Assembly: GCA_034440635.1 (NCBI GenBank) | Contig: JAOTON010000765.1 | Span: 809,001 to 873,000 of the forward strand | From: Lepas anatifera | Lineage: Eukaryota; Arthropoda; Thecostraca; Lepadidae | Length of the DNA stretch: 64,000 nucleotides | Direction of reading: 5' to 3' | In this document: in pieces, positions 54,277-64,000 of the stretch | Numbering within the stretch: position 1 is the stretch's first letter | Layout: each line of letters opens with the position of its first letter | Position numbers and translations under genes: made by a program | The notes under the pieces: generated by a model | The model's database searches: none | The model's input: only the letters and a program-made list of their open reading frames with translations | Told to the model about the DNA's origin: nothing

Positions 54277-54289
54277 GTCGGGGTCACCA
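54277..54289 (-). promoter_or_regulatory. Gypsy primer-binding site, tRNA-Trp type
   Basis: Two bases inside the LTR end the minus strand reads TGGTGACCCCGAC, complementary to the 3' end GTCGGGGTCACCA of tRNA-Trp as I recall it. Complementarity extends for 13 bases and then breaks (TT for GT). This primes first-strand synthesis and identifies 54292-55109 as the 5' LTR. Confidence 0.75.
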
Positions 54290-54291
54290 GT

Positions 54292-55109
54292 TGTAGGATT
54301 CAACTTGGCCACGTAAGGCCTTATTCAATCTACCAATCGAAGGAAAGAAGTCGACGATGATAATGTCCAATTTATTGATGCAATTGCCAAACAGCGGATG
54401 AGAGACAAAAATGATAACCGACAACAACAGTGCCAATATTTACAAATGGGAACATATACCCATTCCAATGGGAAATAACAAAATCCCAGAGAAATACGTA
54501 ACACTCGATATGAACGCGTGTAGAGTGAGTGAGAGCATGAGTGATTGGGAGAGCGTGTGACGGCGAGGAATAAATCGCCGGCAGGTTCGATGCCGTAATT
54601 GACAATGAATTCAGCGACGGCTGCAAACCGAAATCGGACTTGCACTGGGCAGGGATATGCTCAGTCAAGAGTGCAGACCCAATGACACGACGGTATTGTC
54701 AGTGTAGCTGGGAGGGAACGAAACACTCCAGGGAGTGGCCCTGGCGAGTGATCGCAATGCAGCGGTGGAGGAGTGGACCAGCCCAGAGAGTAGCCCTGGC
54801 GAACTGACCGGTGTTGTCAGTTAGTTAAGGGCTTTTTATAAGGCGTTCTGTGCAAAGCACCTTTGCCCGCCTCTAAAGTGTGGGGGACGGTGTTGTCACC
54901 ACGCAGCGCGCCTTTATACCCGGCTAGCAGTGGTCACGTGACCAGGTCGCGCTCTGGTTGGTCGGCCGGGTGGGTCGCTGGTGTGGTGGCAGTGACCCGG
55001 CGCGCGCCTGTGCCTGCGGCGGTGGTCGGCTGACCGCGCCGCGGCTGAGGGCGCGGGGTCAGCTGGTCGGCTGCGGCTGGAGCCGTGTAGCGGTGCAGTG
55101 GCCGCTACA
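54292..55109 (-). repeat. Gypsy 5' LTR, 818 bp, complete
   Basis: On the minus strand it begins TGTAGCGGCC (55109) and ends AATCCTACA (54292). A TATA box GGGTATAAAGGCGCGC lies about 195 bp from the start, and a second TATA-like GCCTTATAAAAAGCCC about 280 bp in. Its two parts match 30813-31020 and 22919-23518, which together make the 3' LTR. ACAC follows at 55110-55113. Confidence 0.9.
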
Positions 55110-55917
55110 ACACCACCATGTCTAGAAAAAATCTGAAACTTGGTCCCCGGGATAGTTTTGGGTCAGGAACACGCCTGTGAGAATCGTAGCCCCCTCCGAC
55201 CAACGGTGACCGAGATATAGCCCGAGGCATTTTCGGAAGGTCACCTTGTAGACTCATCTTTAATGCTTCATAACTCCAAAACGCATTGCTTGATTAACAA
55301 GTTTTGTATATCATTGAACTCGTCTTGAACCACACATTATTTTGAAAAAGAAAATTTCAAAATTTTTTAATATTTTGACTATAAATTCGTTTGATCTTTT
55401 CTTTTTGACCTAGGCTGACCTTTTTCGCAGTTGAAATTGCCGTTTTAGACACCTCAAAAATTTTGCTTCATAAAATATCTTTCGATAAAAAAAACTTTAA
55501 AAAATGTATTCTTGCTATAAATTCCAAAATTTCAGCACCTAAAGTAGGTATGCAGACGGTTTTTGACTACCGCGGTAGTACAAACTTATGTTTAACACCG
55601 CAAACAAAGCGATTGCTTTTGTAATCGGTTGCTTGCGATCATATTGTACTGTCTTAACGAAATTTTCATCGTGCAAGTGTCAGAATCTATGAAAATTAAC
55701 AAGCGCCCACACGAGTGGGCGGGCAACCCTCCGTCTCTGTCTCTGTCTCTCATCTAGTAAAAATGTATTCGACAGCTGCTATGATTCTCTCGGGGGCAGC
55801 CTGCTGCTTTGGCGCCTGTACCCTGAGCGGGTACTGCGGGCCGTGCTGGTCGGGCGCAACCATAGCTGGCTGGCGGCTCCGGACGACTGTGCGGCCCTGC
55901 TGCTCGGCAGCGGACGG

Positions 55918-56180
55918 CGCTGTGTTGACCGCTTGCCGGCGGTGCGGTGGCCGCTGGGCGGCGGTGCGGTGGCCGCTGGGCGGCGGTGCGGTGGCCGCTG
56001 GGCGGCGGTGCGGTGGCCGCTGGGCGGCGCTGTGTTGACCGCTTGCCGGCGGTGCGGTGGCCGCTGGGCGGCGGTGCGGTGGCCGCTGGGCGGCGGTGCG
56101 GTGGCCGCTGGGCGGCGCTGTGTTGACCGCTTGCCGGCGGTGCGGTGGCCGCTGGGCGGCGGTGCGGTGGCAGATGGGCG
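55918..56180. repeat. 22-bp GC-rich minisatellite with higher-order structure
   Basis: Units of GGCGGTGCGGTGGCCGCTGG plus GC alternate with a variant unit GCTGTGTTGACCGCTTGCCG plus GC, which recurs at 55918, 56028 and 56116 (spacings 110 and 88, multiples of 22). The array opens long Pro/Arg/His-rich frames on minus and Gly/Trp/Arg-rich frames on plus; they are not genes. Confidence 0.82.
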
Positions 56181-58690
56181 GCGCCAGTGTTTGGCCGCGG
56201 TGTGATGCTGGGGCCGCTGGTCTCCGCTTCTGGTCTCGCTTCTCGGCGCCGCTGTTGCGTCGCGGTTGCGTGATGGTTGATTGAATCTGGCCGTGAACAC
56301 TGAACAAACACTAGCCCATGAATTTATTTACCTTTTTTACTTTTTTCTTTTCCCTTTTCCCTGTCTTTTTATGATACAAACAAGTACGGGGGAGGAATGA
56401 TGTGTATTGTAGTTATTGGCCTAATTTTGACCCGATAACGCCCTGAACTGAACAACTTTACAAGCTGCCTCGTGTCGGCCAGATCTGTGAGATTTGGCTA
56501 CTCTGAATTATTTTTAAACGTGTGTTGTGTTTGCAGTGTACTGCACCTGAATGCATGTATGGAAGTAAATTTTTTACAGCTTCTGGGAAAATTCTAGGTC
56601 TGGGTCATACCAGGTCAGACCGCCAACCCAGGTCAAGAGACCTAACCTCGAAAACAACTTTGGAGGTGCATCAGTAAGATCAAATTTAACCTATCGTCCT
56701 TAGATTCACATCACATAGTAAGGTCACCGAGCAAGATAATTTTGCCTTGCAGGATTTCTATATCGATAGCCTGGGACAAGGTCAGGGTCACGATCTTTCC
56801 ATTAGAAATGCATGATGGGGCAATTGGTAAATTTTGATAACTTACGAGAATTGAGAATTGCGGTGAAGGTTTTATTTCTACGTTGTCGTGTCTGACTTGC
56901 CACTGCAGTTTGATCAATATTCTTTTTACTATACAGACCTAAGCCCGGCTCCAGGTCAAAGCGGGTTTATTTTGAAATTTGACTAGACAGAATTATAAGA
57001 TATATAATCTGATCGGGCTCGATAAGAGCATTCCAATAGTGCTGAACATTTTTTTCTCCGGCTCTCTGTCAGCTATCATGCCACAAAATTTAGGTTTCCA
57101 CTTAGTTCCTGTAAGGAATACTTTTACCTCGAGAAACCTCAGAGGTGACCCAACCAAACTCTTCTATGTAACATTGTCGGTAGTGATTAAAACTGGCTAT
57201 TTAGCGGCGTCGCTCCCAGTGCACTGTTCATTCTACATGGTTTACTGAACAGCAGAGATAATCCACAATTAGGCCACGGAGCCTATGTGATATAACATGC
57301 CTCCAAACACAACACTGCGATGGCTCGTGTTTTTTTCTCAGAACTTATGCCGGGAGCATGAAAGCGAGAGAAATAAATGAAGAATGTACATTTCCTGACG
57401 GAGAGCGGCACTGCACAATGCAAAAATATATTTAACTTCATCAAATGGTGCTGCCATGCCCACGATTTCAAAGCAATGCAAAGGCTTAATTCCAGCGCAA
57501 AAGTTATATCGAAGCAAAATTCAATTATGTAAATAAAGTGTTTTCACTACGTCTCACAGCAAGGGCGACTGTGGCTATATCGAGAGCACTGCGAAACCGG
57601 CAACCTATCACGATGCTTTAAAAATTACAGTGAAAGATCAAATATGTGATGCCAAAGACGCATGCTTTTCTTACGCATACATTTTTTCAGCAGGATTAAG
57701 TTCTTGTACATTCCACAATCAAGCATAGCCAATGTTGCCAGACAGCTCCAAAGTCTTTTCGCCGATGCGATTATGGAAAAATGAATACAAGTTTCAAAGA
57801 ATACTCGCGCTAAAGAAGACACGCATCGCTGTTCATGAAATCTCTACAAGCAAAGGAAGAGAGGTTCGGGTTTCGTATACCTGTGTTTGAACCAAACAGT
57901 GTCGCGCTGTGCAAATAGACTTTCTTTTATTGGTGCTGCGTGAATGGTCGGAAATTTAGTCATGGCGAATGTCCAATACAAAGGGAATATTAAACATACT
58001 GGTATAGATTATTCAGCTTAAGTAGTGAGTGATATGACGGCCATCATTGCAGGTGAATGAATGCATCTGTAGAGGACAAAGTCAGTGTCAGTGTTTAAGT
58101 GATTTCAATGTATTCCCTTATTCTTCAATGATAATACAAGGCACCAGGTATGTGGAATTATATCTATTTGTGGGTGCCCGACCACCTCCAATGAACCGTG
58201 GAAACAGTGGTAAACGTGTTAAAACATCCTTTAGATGTTCTCTTTTTCATTTCAAATACTACTTATTGGTGCAATGTAGTTCAACCGGCCTGTGAGAGGG
58301 CTAAACACATGATACATTTTGCTGTTTATTTTCACGTAGTGGCTCTCGACCCTGGGATCTGTGTCAGCCATGAAATGATCACCTTTTAAAAATATCATGT
58401 GATGCAACCTATTCAAGTGACGAAGTAGAATGACTTATAATTTCAGGACATTTTTTTCGCTTATATGAGCAGATTTAAAGTACTTCCTGGGAATGAAAGC
58501 CTTTCAGACACTTTTTTTTACATTGTATGAATCCTCTCAAACATATGCTGTGCTGCAGTGGGTCACCTTGTATCTATACTATTTTTCCATCTCCGGGAAC
58601 GATGTAATTGTGTAAGTTAGTGGAGCTTAAAGGATAAGTTATACTTGTTTCAAGCATTGATAAAGTCGCGACATCTTTTTAAATTTTCGT
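56181..58690. other. Interior of IR-A, left half
   Basis: No coding sequence is recognised. At 56590-57160 about five AGGTCA/TGACCT words occur. The remainder is AT-rich without visible structure. Confidence 0.4.
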
Positions 58691-59715
58691 TTAACACGCG
58701 CCTCGCTAGGGTCCCTTGCATGACGCGCCCCGCTGGGGGAGGGGCGTTTTTCGCCCCCCCTCCGTATCTCGTTCCCCACAAAAGCTAAAGGAAAATTACG
58801 GGCGGCGTTAGAAAGCTTTTGACAAGACGAGATTTTACAATAAAATTTTTTATGTCAGGTCAATATTGAGGTCAGCATAGGTCAAAGAACGCTCCATAGG
58901 CTTACAACAGAGCAGTGTACGTTTCCCTCTCTAGATCTGCCCTCAGGGGAGCTAGAGCAACTCTTTATGCATCATTGGATTCCTCTCATCGCGGTGAATC
59001 GAATGATGTATAATATGACCTTGCTAGGTCAAATAGTCAAAATGACCTGACCTCGACCTAGGTCAGGGTCACAGAGTGACCTGGTATGGTCATTGGTCAT
59101 GTTGCATATCAATCGACTCCCCGTGACAATATAAACACAGTGCAAGCAAAATGGGAGGTTTATCTCAATACAGTGAGAAGTTATTGGCAAAACAATCACT
59201 CTCTGCTCCCGTGACCTGATATGACCTTTGAGAGGTCAGATGCTCAAAAACTCAACTTTATGGTCAAGATCGTGGTAAGAATAGACAATTTGAGGATTTT
59301 CAGCCTATCTATCCAGTATTTCCTGAAAACGAGTCCGTTCTATTTTTCACCATAGACTTATAATGGGGTGACCAAAAAATTGACCCCACCTTAGGTCACC
59401 AATATCGAAATTCCGAGATAACAGATTTGTAGACCCTAATGACCTTATCATATTGTGGAAGTTTCAAACTGATCGGTTTGCTAATGTTCCCTGGGCGCTG
59501 CTTCAAACTCGTAATTTTAGGTTTTGAGGTCGGGTCACCTGACCCTGAATAGCTCCTTGACCTGAAATGACCTTAACTAAAAAATTTGGTCAGATGTGTA
59601 AAATTGATCAGGGATAAGGTACCGTAAGTTTCGTTGTTTTGCGTCTCTTCGTTTGTGAGCTATCTGGGAAAAACCAGGAGGGGGGCGAATTTCGCCCCCA
59701 ACGGGCGCGTGTTAA
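58691..59715. mobile_element. 1.0-kb inverted-repeat segment rich in AGGTCA/TGACCT
   Basis: TTAACACGCGCC (58691-58702) and GGCGCGTGTTAA (59704-59715) are inverted. Each is followed inward by a similar block ending TTCGCCCCCC(T)CC. The same terminal word appears at the inner ends of the IR-A arms (TTAACAAGCGCC 55696-55707; GGCGCGTGTTAA 60195-60206). Within it roughly fifteen AGGTCA or TGACCT hexamers occur in about 760 bp. No ORF is recognised. Confidence 0.5.
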
Positions 59716-59821
59716 GGTTGCAAGGCCCATTACTAATAAGTTCCTTTGCCCTCGTCTCCCTCGAAACAATGGATCCCTTTCTATCACTTTTAATGGCTGC
59801 TATTTTCCTTTTTACACATCT

Positions 59822-60040
59822 GGTCCAAGTTGTTGCCAGCTCAGTTTTGGGAGTCGGAATCTCACTAGAGTCATCAAGGGACTTCTTACGGAGACCCCGA
59901 CCCCACCACTCAAACGAGCAACTCCCACGATGAAGGGTTGATTAAGGAATCAAAGTTGAACGGTCCACAAGGCATAACGACGGCCATCTACCTCAGGTCA
60001 CCCCCTCACCAGTCAGTTGCCAGCTGACGAACGGTATTAC
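59822..60040 (-). mobile_element. SINE-1 copy lacking its tRNA-like head
   Basis: It is homologous to the 3' two-thirds of SINE-1 (for example CGGAGACCCCGACCCCACCA against the other copies) but stops near 60040 before the A and B boxes. It lies inside the IR-A interior. Confidence 0.75.
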
Positions 60041-60792
60041 GGTACCTACCATCTGCCAGCTGCCCTAAATTATTTTGCCAGAAGTTGAAAGAAATGTCGA
60101 GTTAGAGGTAGATGAAGTACGGTGGCGCTGCGTGGATGTGTTTTTTTACTACCTGTAGAGACCTGAGCAGGTCGGTTGCTCGCCCCCTCGTGTGGGCGCG
60201 TGTTAATTTTCATAAATTCTCACACTTGCACGATGAAAATTTCGTAAAGACAATGCAATATGATTGCAAGCAACCGATTACAAAACCAATCGCTTTGCTT
60301 GCGGTGTTAAACATAAGGCTGTACTACCGCAGTGGTCAAAAACCGTCTGCATACGTCGGCATGCAAAAAATTTGGAGCTTATAGCAAGAACGCATTTTTT
60401 TAAATTTTTTATCGAAAGATATTTTATGAAGCAAAGTTAACCTAGGTCAAAAAATAAAAGGTCAAACGAATTAAAAGTCAAAATGTTTAAAATTTTGAAA
60501 TTTTCTTTTTCAAAATAATGTATGATTCAAGACGAGTTCATTGATATAAAAAGCTTGTTAATCAGGCAATGCGTTTTGGAGTTATGAAGCATCAAAGATG
60601 AGTCTACAAGGTGACCTCCCGAAAATGCCTCGGGCTATATCTCGGTCACCGTTGGTCGGAGGGGGCTAAGATTCTCACAGACGTGTTCCTAGCCCAAAAC
60701 TACCCCGGAGACAAAATTTCAGATTTTTTCCAGACATGGTGGCGTCAAATTGAAATATATTTGGTCGTTTTGTCCTGGAATGCCCCAGCTGT

Positions 60793-61861
60793 CACAAATC
60801 ACGATAGGTACTACCTAACACCAGTGGTGAACCCATGCACGGCAGCTATATTTGTATAACATGCGAATCAGCGACAGGACGCAGCTTCGATTATTTATTT
60901 AGGCTAGAGGTTCGAAACTTGATTCTGCAAGGAGGGCCTTTAGATGACATTCCGCCCTCGCCTATGGTGACGCTAGCCATTGACTCAGATCTAGCGCGAC
61001 CGATCTGCGAGCGGAGCATTGTATTTCTATCCTTTGCTCATCTACTATCTCATAAGTGAAGTGCTTTGTACAGCCTTATATGACCAAAGCTTATTGACAA
61101 CTGGCTGAATCTACCGATATTTCTGCCGGCCAATGACACAAACACACTAGAGAAGACTGTCTATCGACAAATTGGCACATTCTGTGCCAGAGTTGGTCAG
61201 GTGCAAACGGACCTCTAGTCGTGGTCCAGATGACTAATTGAGTTTCTTTGGCATACAGGAAGCTCTGAAAGTATTTTGCAAACTTTTCGCACGGAGCCGC
61301 ACTGAACTCCCTGTTGAATGAGCCCAATGTTATATGTGTGTCGTTGGTAAGACCATATCAGATAGCGCCAGCAGACTATAGGATCGGCCGCACAGGCTTC
61401 ATAGGCACAAAATCTCATATTTCCAATAACTTCTTTTAAATTCCCTTTCGGAAAAATACACCAGCTTATGTTGGAAGAAACATCAATGTGCTTATTCCAG
61501 TTGATGCCTCGAACTCCAAATGCATGAACAAATTATCGTGTAAGAATACAGTAGAACTGGTAAAATACAACAATTCTCTCCCCAAACAGAAGTATCACAC
61601 TCGGATTGTGTTCTCCTATGGAGATATTGAAATTCGTTACATTTGAGTCATACCTAGAGTGCACTTGGAACTTTTTCTGCGAGCAAGATCATTAGAAATC
61701 ATCGAAATTCCCGCACCACGATTGGAGAATTGACGATAAGCACGACAAACATCAACATATCGGCACCAGAGCTGGAGACGCTGTGACTGCATTGACTGGG
61801 ACCCCAGAGCGCCAGTGGCCAGCCCACCCCACCGCCCCACACACCCCAGCCCGGGACTGGC
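60793..61861. other. CERT intron, donor-proximal part
   Basis: No repeats or exons are recognised. The intron begins at 61861-61860 with GC on the minus strand (CAG|GCCAGT). Confidence 0.45.
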
Positions 61862-62177
61862 CTGGTAGTCGGGTCCTCCGAACATGACGTGTCGTTTGGC
61901 GGCGGCCGAGCCCGGGCTCTCGGGTCCCGGTAGGGCGGCAGCGGCGGCGACTGCGTCGGCGTCCTCCTGCTGCCGTGTCAGCTGCTCCTCCAGGTGGCGG
62001 CGCCGCTCCAGCTCGCGCTCCAGTCGGCGCCGCCACGCCTCTTCGCGCTGCCACACCAGGTCGGCACAGTGCTGCAGCGTGCTCAACACGCCGCCCGTGG
62101 TCGCCTTGAAGGTGATGGCCTCTCCCTTGAAGTCCACCGGGTCCACGCCCAGCTGCAGGAACGCCCCCGCGGCGGCT
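61862..62177 (-). CDS. Cert: Ceramide transfer protein (CERT/STARD11) exon, middle coiled region
   Basis: On the minus strand the acceptor GCTACCCCTGCCGCCGCAG is followed by a 316-nt exon (one base, then 105 codons). It reads FLQLGVDPVDFKGEAITFKA, then TTGGVLSTLQHCADLVWQRE, a strongly helical EAWRRRLERELERRRHLEEQ stretch, an Ala-rich linker and KRHVMFGGPDYQ. The CERT middle region has the same AITFKATT...FGGPDYxEGP order, upstream of FFAT. It ends in phase 0; the matching exon 7515-7679 starts EGPHST. The donor that gives this junction is CAG|GCCAGT, a GC donor; GT alternatives nearby break phase or add residues. PH-domain exons should lie right of the window. An alternative start of the exon is CTGCAG|CTGGGC about 25 bp in. 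Confidence 0.85.
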
Positions 62178-62483
62178 CTGCGGCGGCAGGGGTAGCGACT
62201 GAGGTCGACTCTGCACTTGCGAAGCCTACATGTGGCAACACTAACTCATACGACGGAGGTTGTCATTGTGAGTGAAAAGGTCACAATCTCATGAAAAAAT
62301 AGTTGACGGAGGGAGCGGGGACGATGGGCAATGACAGGTGTGGTCGTAATTTCTAAAATAGAATTACAACTACTGCCCCTTTATTGGCGATATCCCAGCG
62401 GATGTTTCTGCTTCAAGGTGACAAATATAGGTTAGAATAAACTTTGTTATAAGGCTCTTGGTTATTTTCTAACATAAGCTTAA
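62178..62483. other. CERT intron upstream of the middle-region exon
   Basis: It contains the acceptor and polypyrimidine tract of the 61862-62177 exon; nothing else is recognised. Confidence 0.4.
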
Positions 62484-63261
62484 AGGGAGATACGCGAAAA
62501 AAATTATTGACTAGATCAAAAGGCCACAAAAAGTTGTTTCAGAAGTCCTATTCTCATTTTTGCGAATTCGGCCTGCAAATGCCTTAAAATTGCTCTCAAA
62601 GTCAACATTTCTAGACGAATTTACCGGTACACCTCTTATCGATGTAAATCACGTACCCCCGGCTAAGGCTATCAAATTCTCTAAGAAACCGGTCCCATTT
62701 TTCCTAAACAGTGACTTGAAAGTTTAAAACTATCAAATAAAACGTTATTTTAAAAAAGCTACAGCCAGAAATAATATTAAAACAAAAATATAGGACTTTT
62801 AAGAAATCACAATTGACCAATCAGAACGCACAGCCACCTAATAAGGGGGGTCACGTGACCTTTCTGACGCAAGATTTGTCATCCTGGGGCTGAAGCAGAA
62901 AACGACTCAAGACCCGAGGTACGAAACGGCTGAAGACTTGAGTAATTATGTTTTTTTCCGTTTCTAGGGTAAACTAATTCATTTTGTATTTTTAAAGGTT
63001 TTGTAAAATTAATTTGAATACAAATACAGGAGAACAGACATTTTTATTACACAAAAACATTACTTTTCAACTTTAAATAGTTTTCGAAAAGTAAGTGATG
63101 GGTGAAGGTTTCAGCATTTTAGCGGAACTGTTAACCTATTTCGATAATAAGTGAGTGGCCTCCCAAAATTTTGCCGAAGATACAAAAATAATTGACAGTT
63201 TCGTAATCAGGATTTTTCAAATAGCAAGAAATCACAATAATAATTTTTCGCGTATCTCCCT
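62484..63261. mobile_element. TTAA-flanked MITE, 778 bp
   Basis: The ends AGGGAGATACGCGAAAAA and TTTTTCGCGTATCTCCCT are inverted repeats, with about 30 bp of similarity each. TTAA flanks both sides (62480-62483 and 63262-63265), as for piggyBac or Kolobok types. The AT-rich interior has no transposase. Confidence 0.75.
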
Positions 63262-63265
63262 TTAA

Positions 63266-64000
63266 CGAAACCGTACAGTAAGTCCAGTTGTGATTAACAT
63301 GGAACACGATAGTAAAAATTGACGGGAAAACAATTTGTGACTTTCTCATATTTTTTTCCTTGTGATCATAAGTTATTCAATTTAACGCTTTGGACTTCCG
63401 GAACGCGCTAATAACTCGAAATAATCATTTGAAACTACAAAAGAACTCTTCAGAAATATAGGCCTATAAGTCCACGCGTTTTCCGGCTGCAAATATTTCG
63501 TTTTTCAAGTACTGAAACTCTCCAAAGTCTTTGCCCAGAGAGTGTTGCGATGTCTCGGGTAAAAGCATATCCCTGGTATGTAGGGCAACGGTCTTGCTTG
63601 AAAATGTAATACACTGAATGGATTTGGTGCGGCTACCTGATGCAAAAGCGACAGTAAGACCAGGTCAGGCCCGCTGGTATGTGCATTTTTCCAGTATGTA
63701 AGAGGTACACGCATCCGCGAGGTAATGAACACAAGAGGAGCTTCAATAAATATTGAGGGCCACACCAAAGAGAAAAATATGGACACCGGACTCAGTGCCA
63801 GATTACCGGTAGAAGGCAACACAGAAAGATAGACAATTGAGGAAGAGGATACAATAGAGAAGACTCGGTGTGGCAATCGAAAAGCCAGCTGGGATAACCG
63901 GGCGGTGAGGGAGGACAGAGCAGAGAGATGAACGGGTGGCAACAGACGACATATCAGAGATAACCGGACGGCGAGGGAGGACAGAGCAGAGAGGTGATCG
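63266..64000. other. Intron sequence, nothing recognised
   Basis: An open minus-strand frame at 63505-63942 has no recognisable domain, splice context or start context. A GGACAGAGCAGAGAGRTGA-like stretch repeats at 63912-63932 and 63980-64000. Confidence 0.35.

Larger units (their letters stand above)
22919..55109 (-). mobile_element. Ty3/gypsy LTR retrotransposon on the minus strand, expanded to 32 kb by nested insertions
   Basis: The ends are TG at 22919 and CA at 55109 on the plus strand, flanked by the 4-bp duplication ACAC (22915-22918 and 55110-55113). On the minus strand the order is 5' LTR (55109-54292), PBS, gag, protease, RT, RNase H, integrase, PPT and 3' LTR (31020 to 22919, interrupted). 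This is gag-PR-RT-RH-IN, the Ty3/gypsy order. Subtracting insertions leaves about 6.5-7 kb, normal for the family. The inverted paralogue near 60.77 kb provides an empty-site comparison across the insertion point. Counted by eye, the LTRs differ by about 11 substitutions and one 4-bp indel over ~800 bp. No env-like frame was recognised. All long frames carry frameshifts. Confidence 0.88.
22877..60792. mobile_element. Long inverted-repeat element (IR-A), split by the gypsy insertion
   Basis: The right arm 60172-60792 is the inverted counterpart of 55110-55730, sharing for example CACCATGTCTAGAAAAAATC against its diverged complement near 60745-60770. The match continues across the gypsy into 22877-22914, where GGCAGCTGGGG, ATTCCAGGA and CGACCAA correspond to the complement of 60760-60793. 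So the left arm was cut by the gypsy. Without the insertion the element is about 5.7 kb with ~650-bp arms. Its interior (55731-60171) has no transposase; it holds a 22-bp minisatellite, AGGTCA-rich segments and an inner inverted pair (58691-59715). It is either a large DNA element with long TIRs or two inverted copies of one repeat. Confidence 0.6.

Noticed and set aside
55754..56311. Three overlapping minus-strand frames of ~180 codons, Pro/Arg/His-rich
   Set aside because: They are generated by the 22-bp minisatellite; several frames are open at once.
63505..63942. Minus-strand 145-codon frame
   Set aside because: Composition is hydrophobic and Ser-rich, with no domain, start context or splice sites; best read as chance.

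Overview
The window looks like an intron-rich arthropod nuclear genome; a crustacean is a guess. The reasons are spliced coding exons of a ceramide transfer protein (CERT) homologue on the minus strand, tRNA-derived SINEs, and many Jockey/I-group, Ty3/gypsy and hAT-like elements. There are no bacterial operons, no rRNA, no functional tRNA genes and no CRISPR array.

Host gene. Two minus-strand exons can be supported: 61862-62177 (middle coiled region, ending GGPDYQ) and 7515-7679 (beginning EGPHST, carrying the VAP-binding FFAT motif EFFDAVE). They join in phase 0 exactly as in the CERT family. Nearly the whole window is therefore one ~54-kb intron (7680-61861), apparently of GC-AG type. A further exon-like ORF at 19045-19401, also phase 0, could be an alternative first exon. 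The left 7.5 kb lies in the next intron and the right 1.8 kb in the preceding one.

Repeats in the intron. From the left: J0, a Jockey/I-type element on the minus strand (1-5278, ORF2 open to the window edge); a palindromic MITE (6929-7148); a 3-kb TIR element (9105-12108) holding a 211-bp tandem array; SINEs; minisatellites; and a small hAT MITE (19900-20101).

The nested block. A long inverted-repeat element (arms 22877-22914 plus 55110-55730, and 60172-60792) was invaded by a Ty3/gypsy element that now spans 22919-55109 (4-bp TSD ACAC; tRNA-Trp-type PBS; LTRs about 1.4% diverged). Inside the gypsy lie: (a) a 7.3-kb insertion splitting its 3' LTR and carrying an I-like element (24059-~29.9 kb); (b) J1 (33368-36162, TSD GGAGGACCT), an ORF1-only Jockey-type element placed just upstream of the RT YIDD motif; (c) a short Jockey 3' fragment in gag; (d) J2 (38438-53923, 12-bp TSD AGTCCTCAGGTG) in gag. 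J2's ORF1 is split by an 8.7-kb hAT-type element (39822-48559, 8-bp TSD GATGGAGC). That hAT holds heavily decayed retroelement fragments, SINEs, a TTAA-type MITE and a GGGGGCGCC minisatellite. The depth is at least six: intron > inverted-repeat element > gypsy > J2 > hAT > J3 > MITE/SINE.

The hAT cargo is far more decayed than the elements enclosing it, which suggests it was mobilised already loaded with old repeats. All retroelement reading frames except J1 ORF1 and the visible part of J0 ORF2 are broken. Reading was by eye, so boundaries of degenerate elements are approximate.
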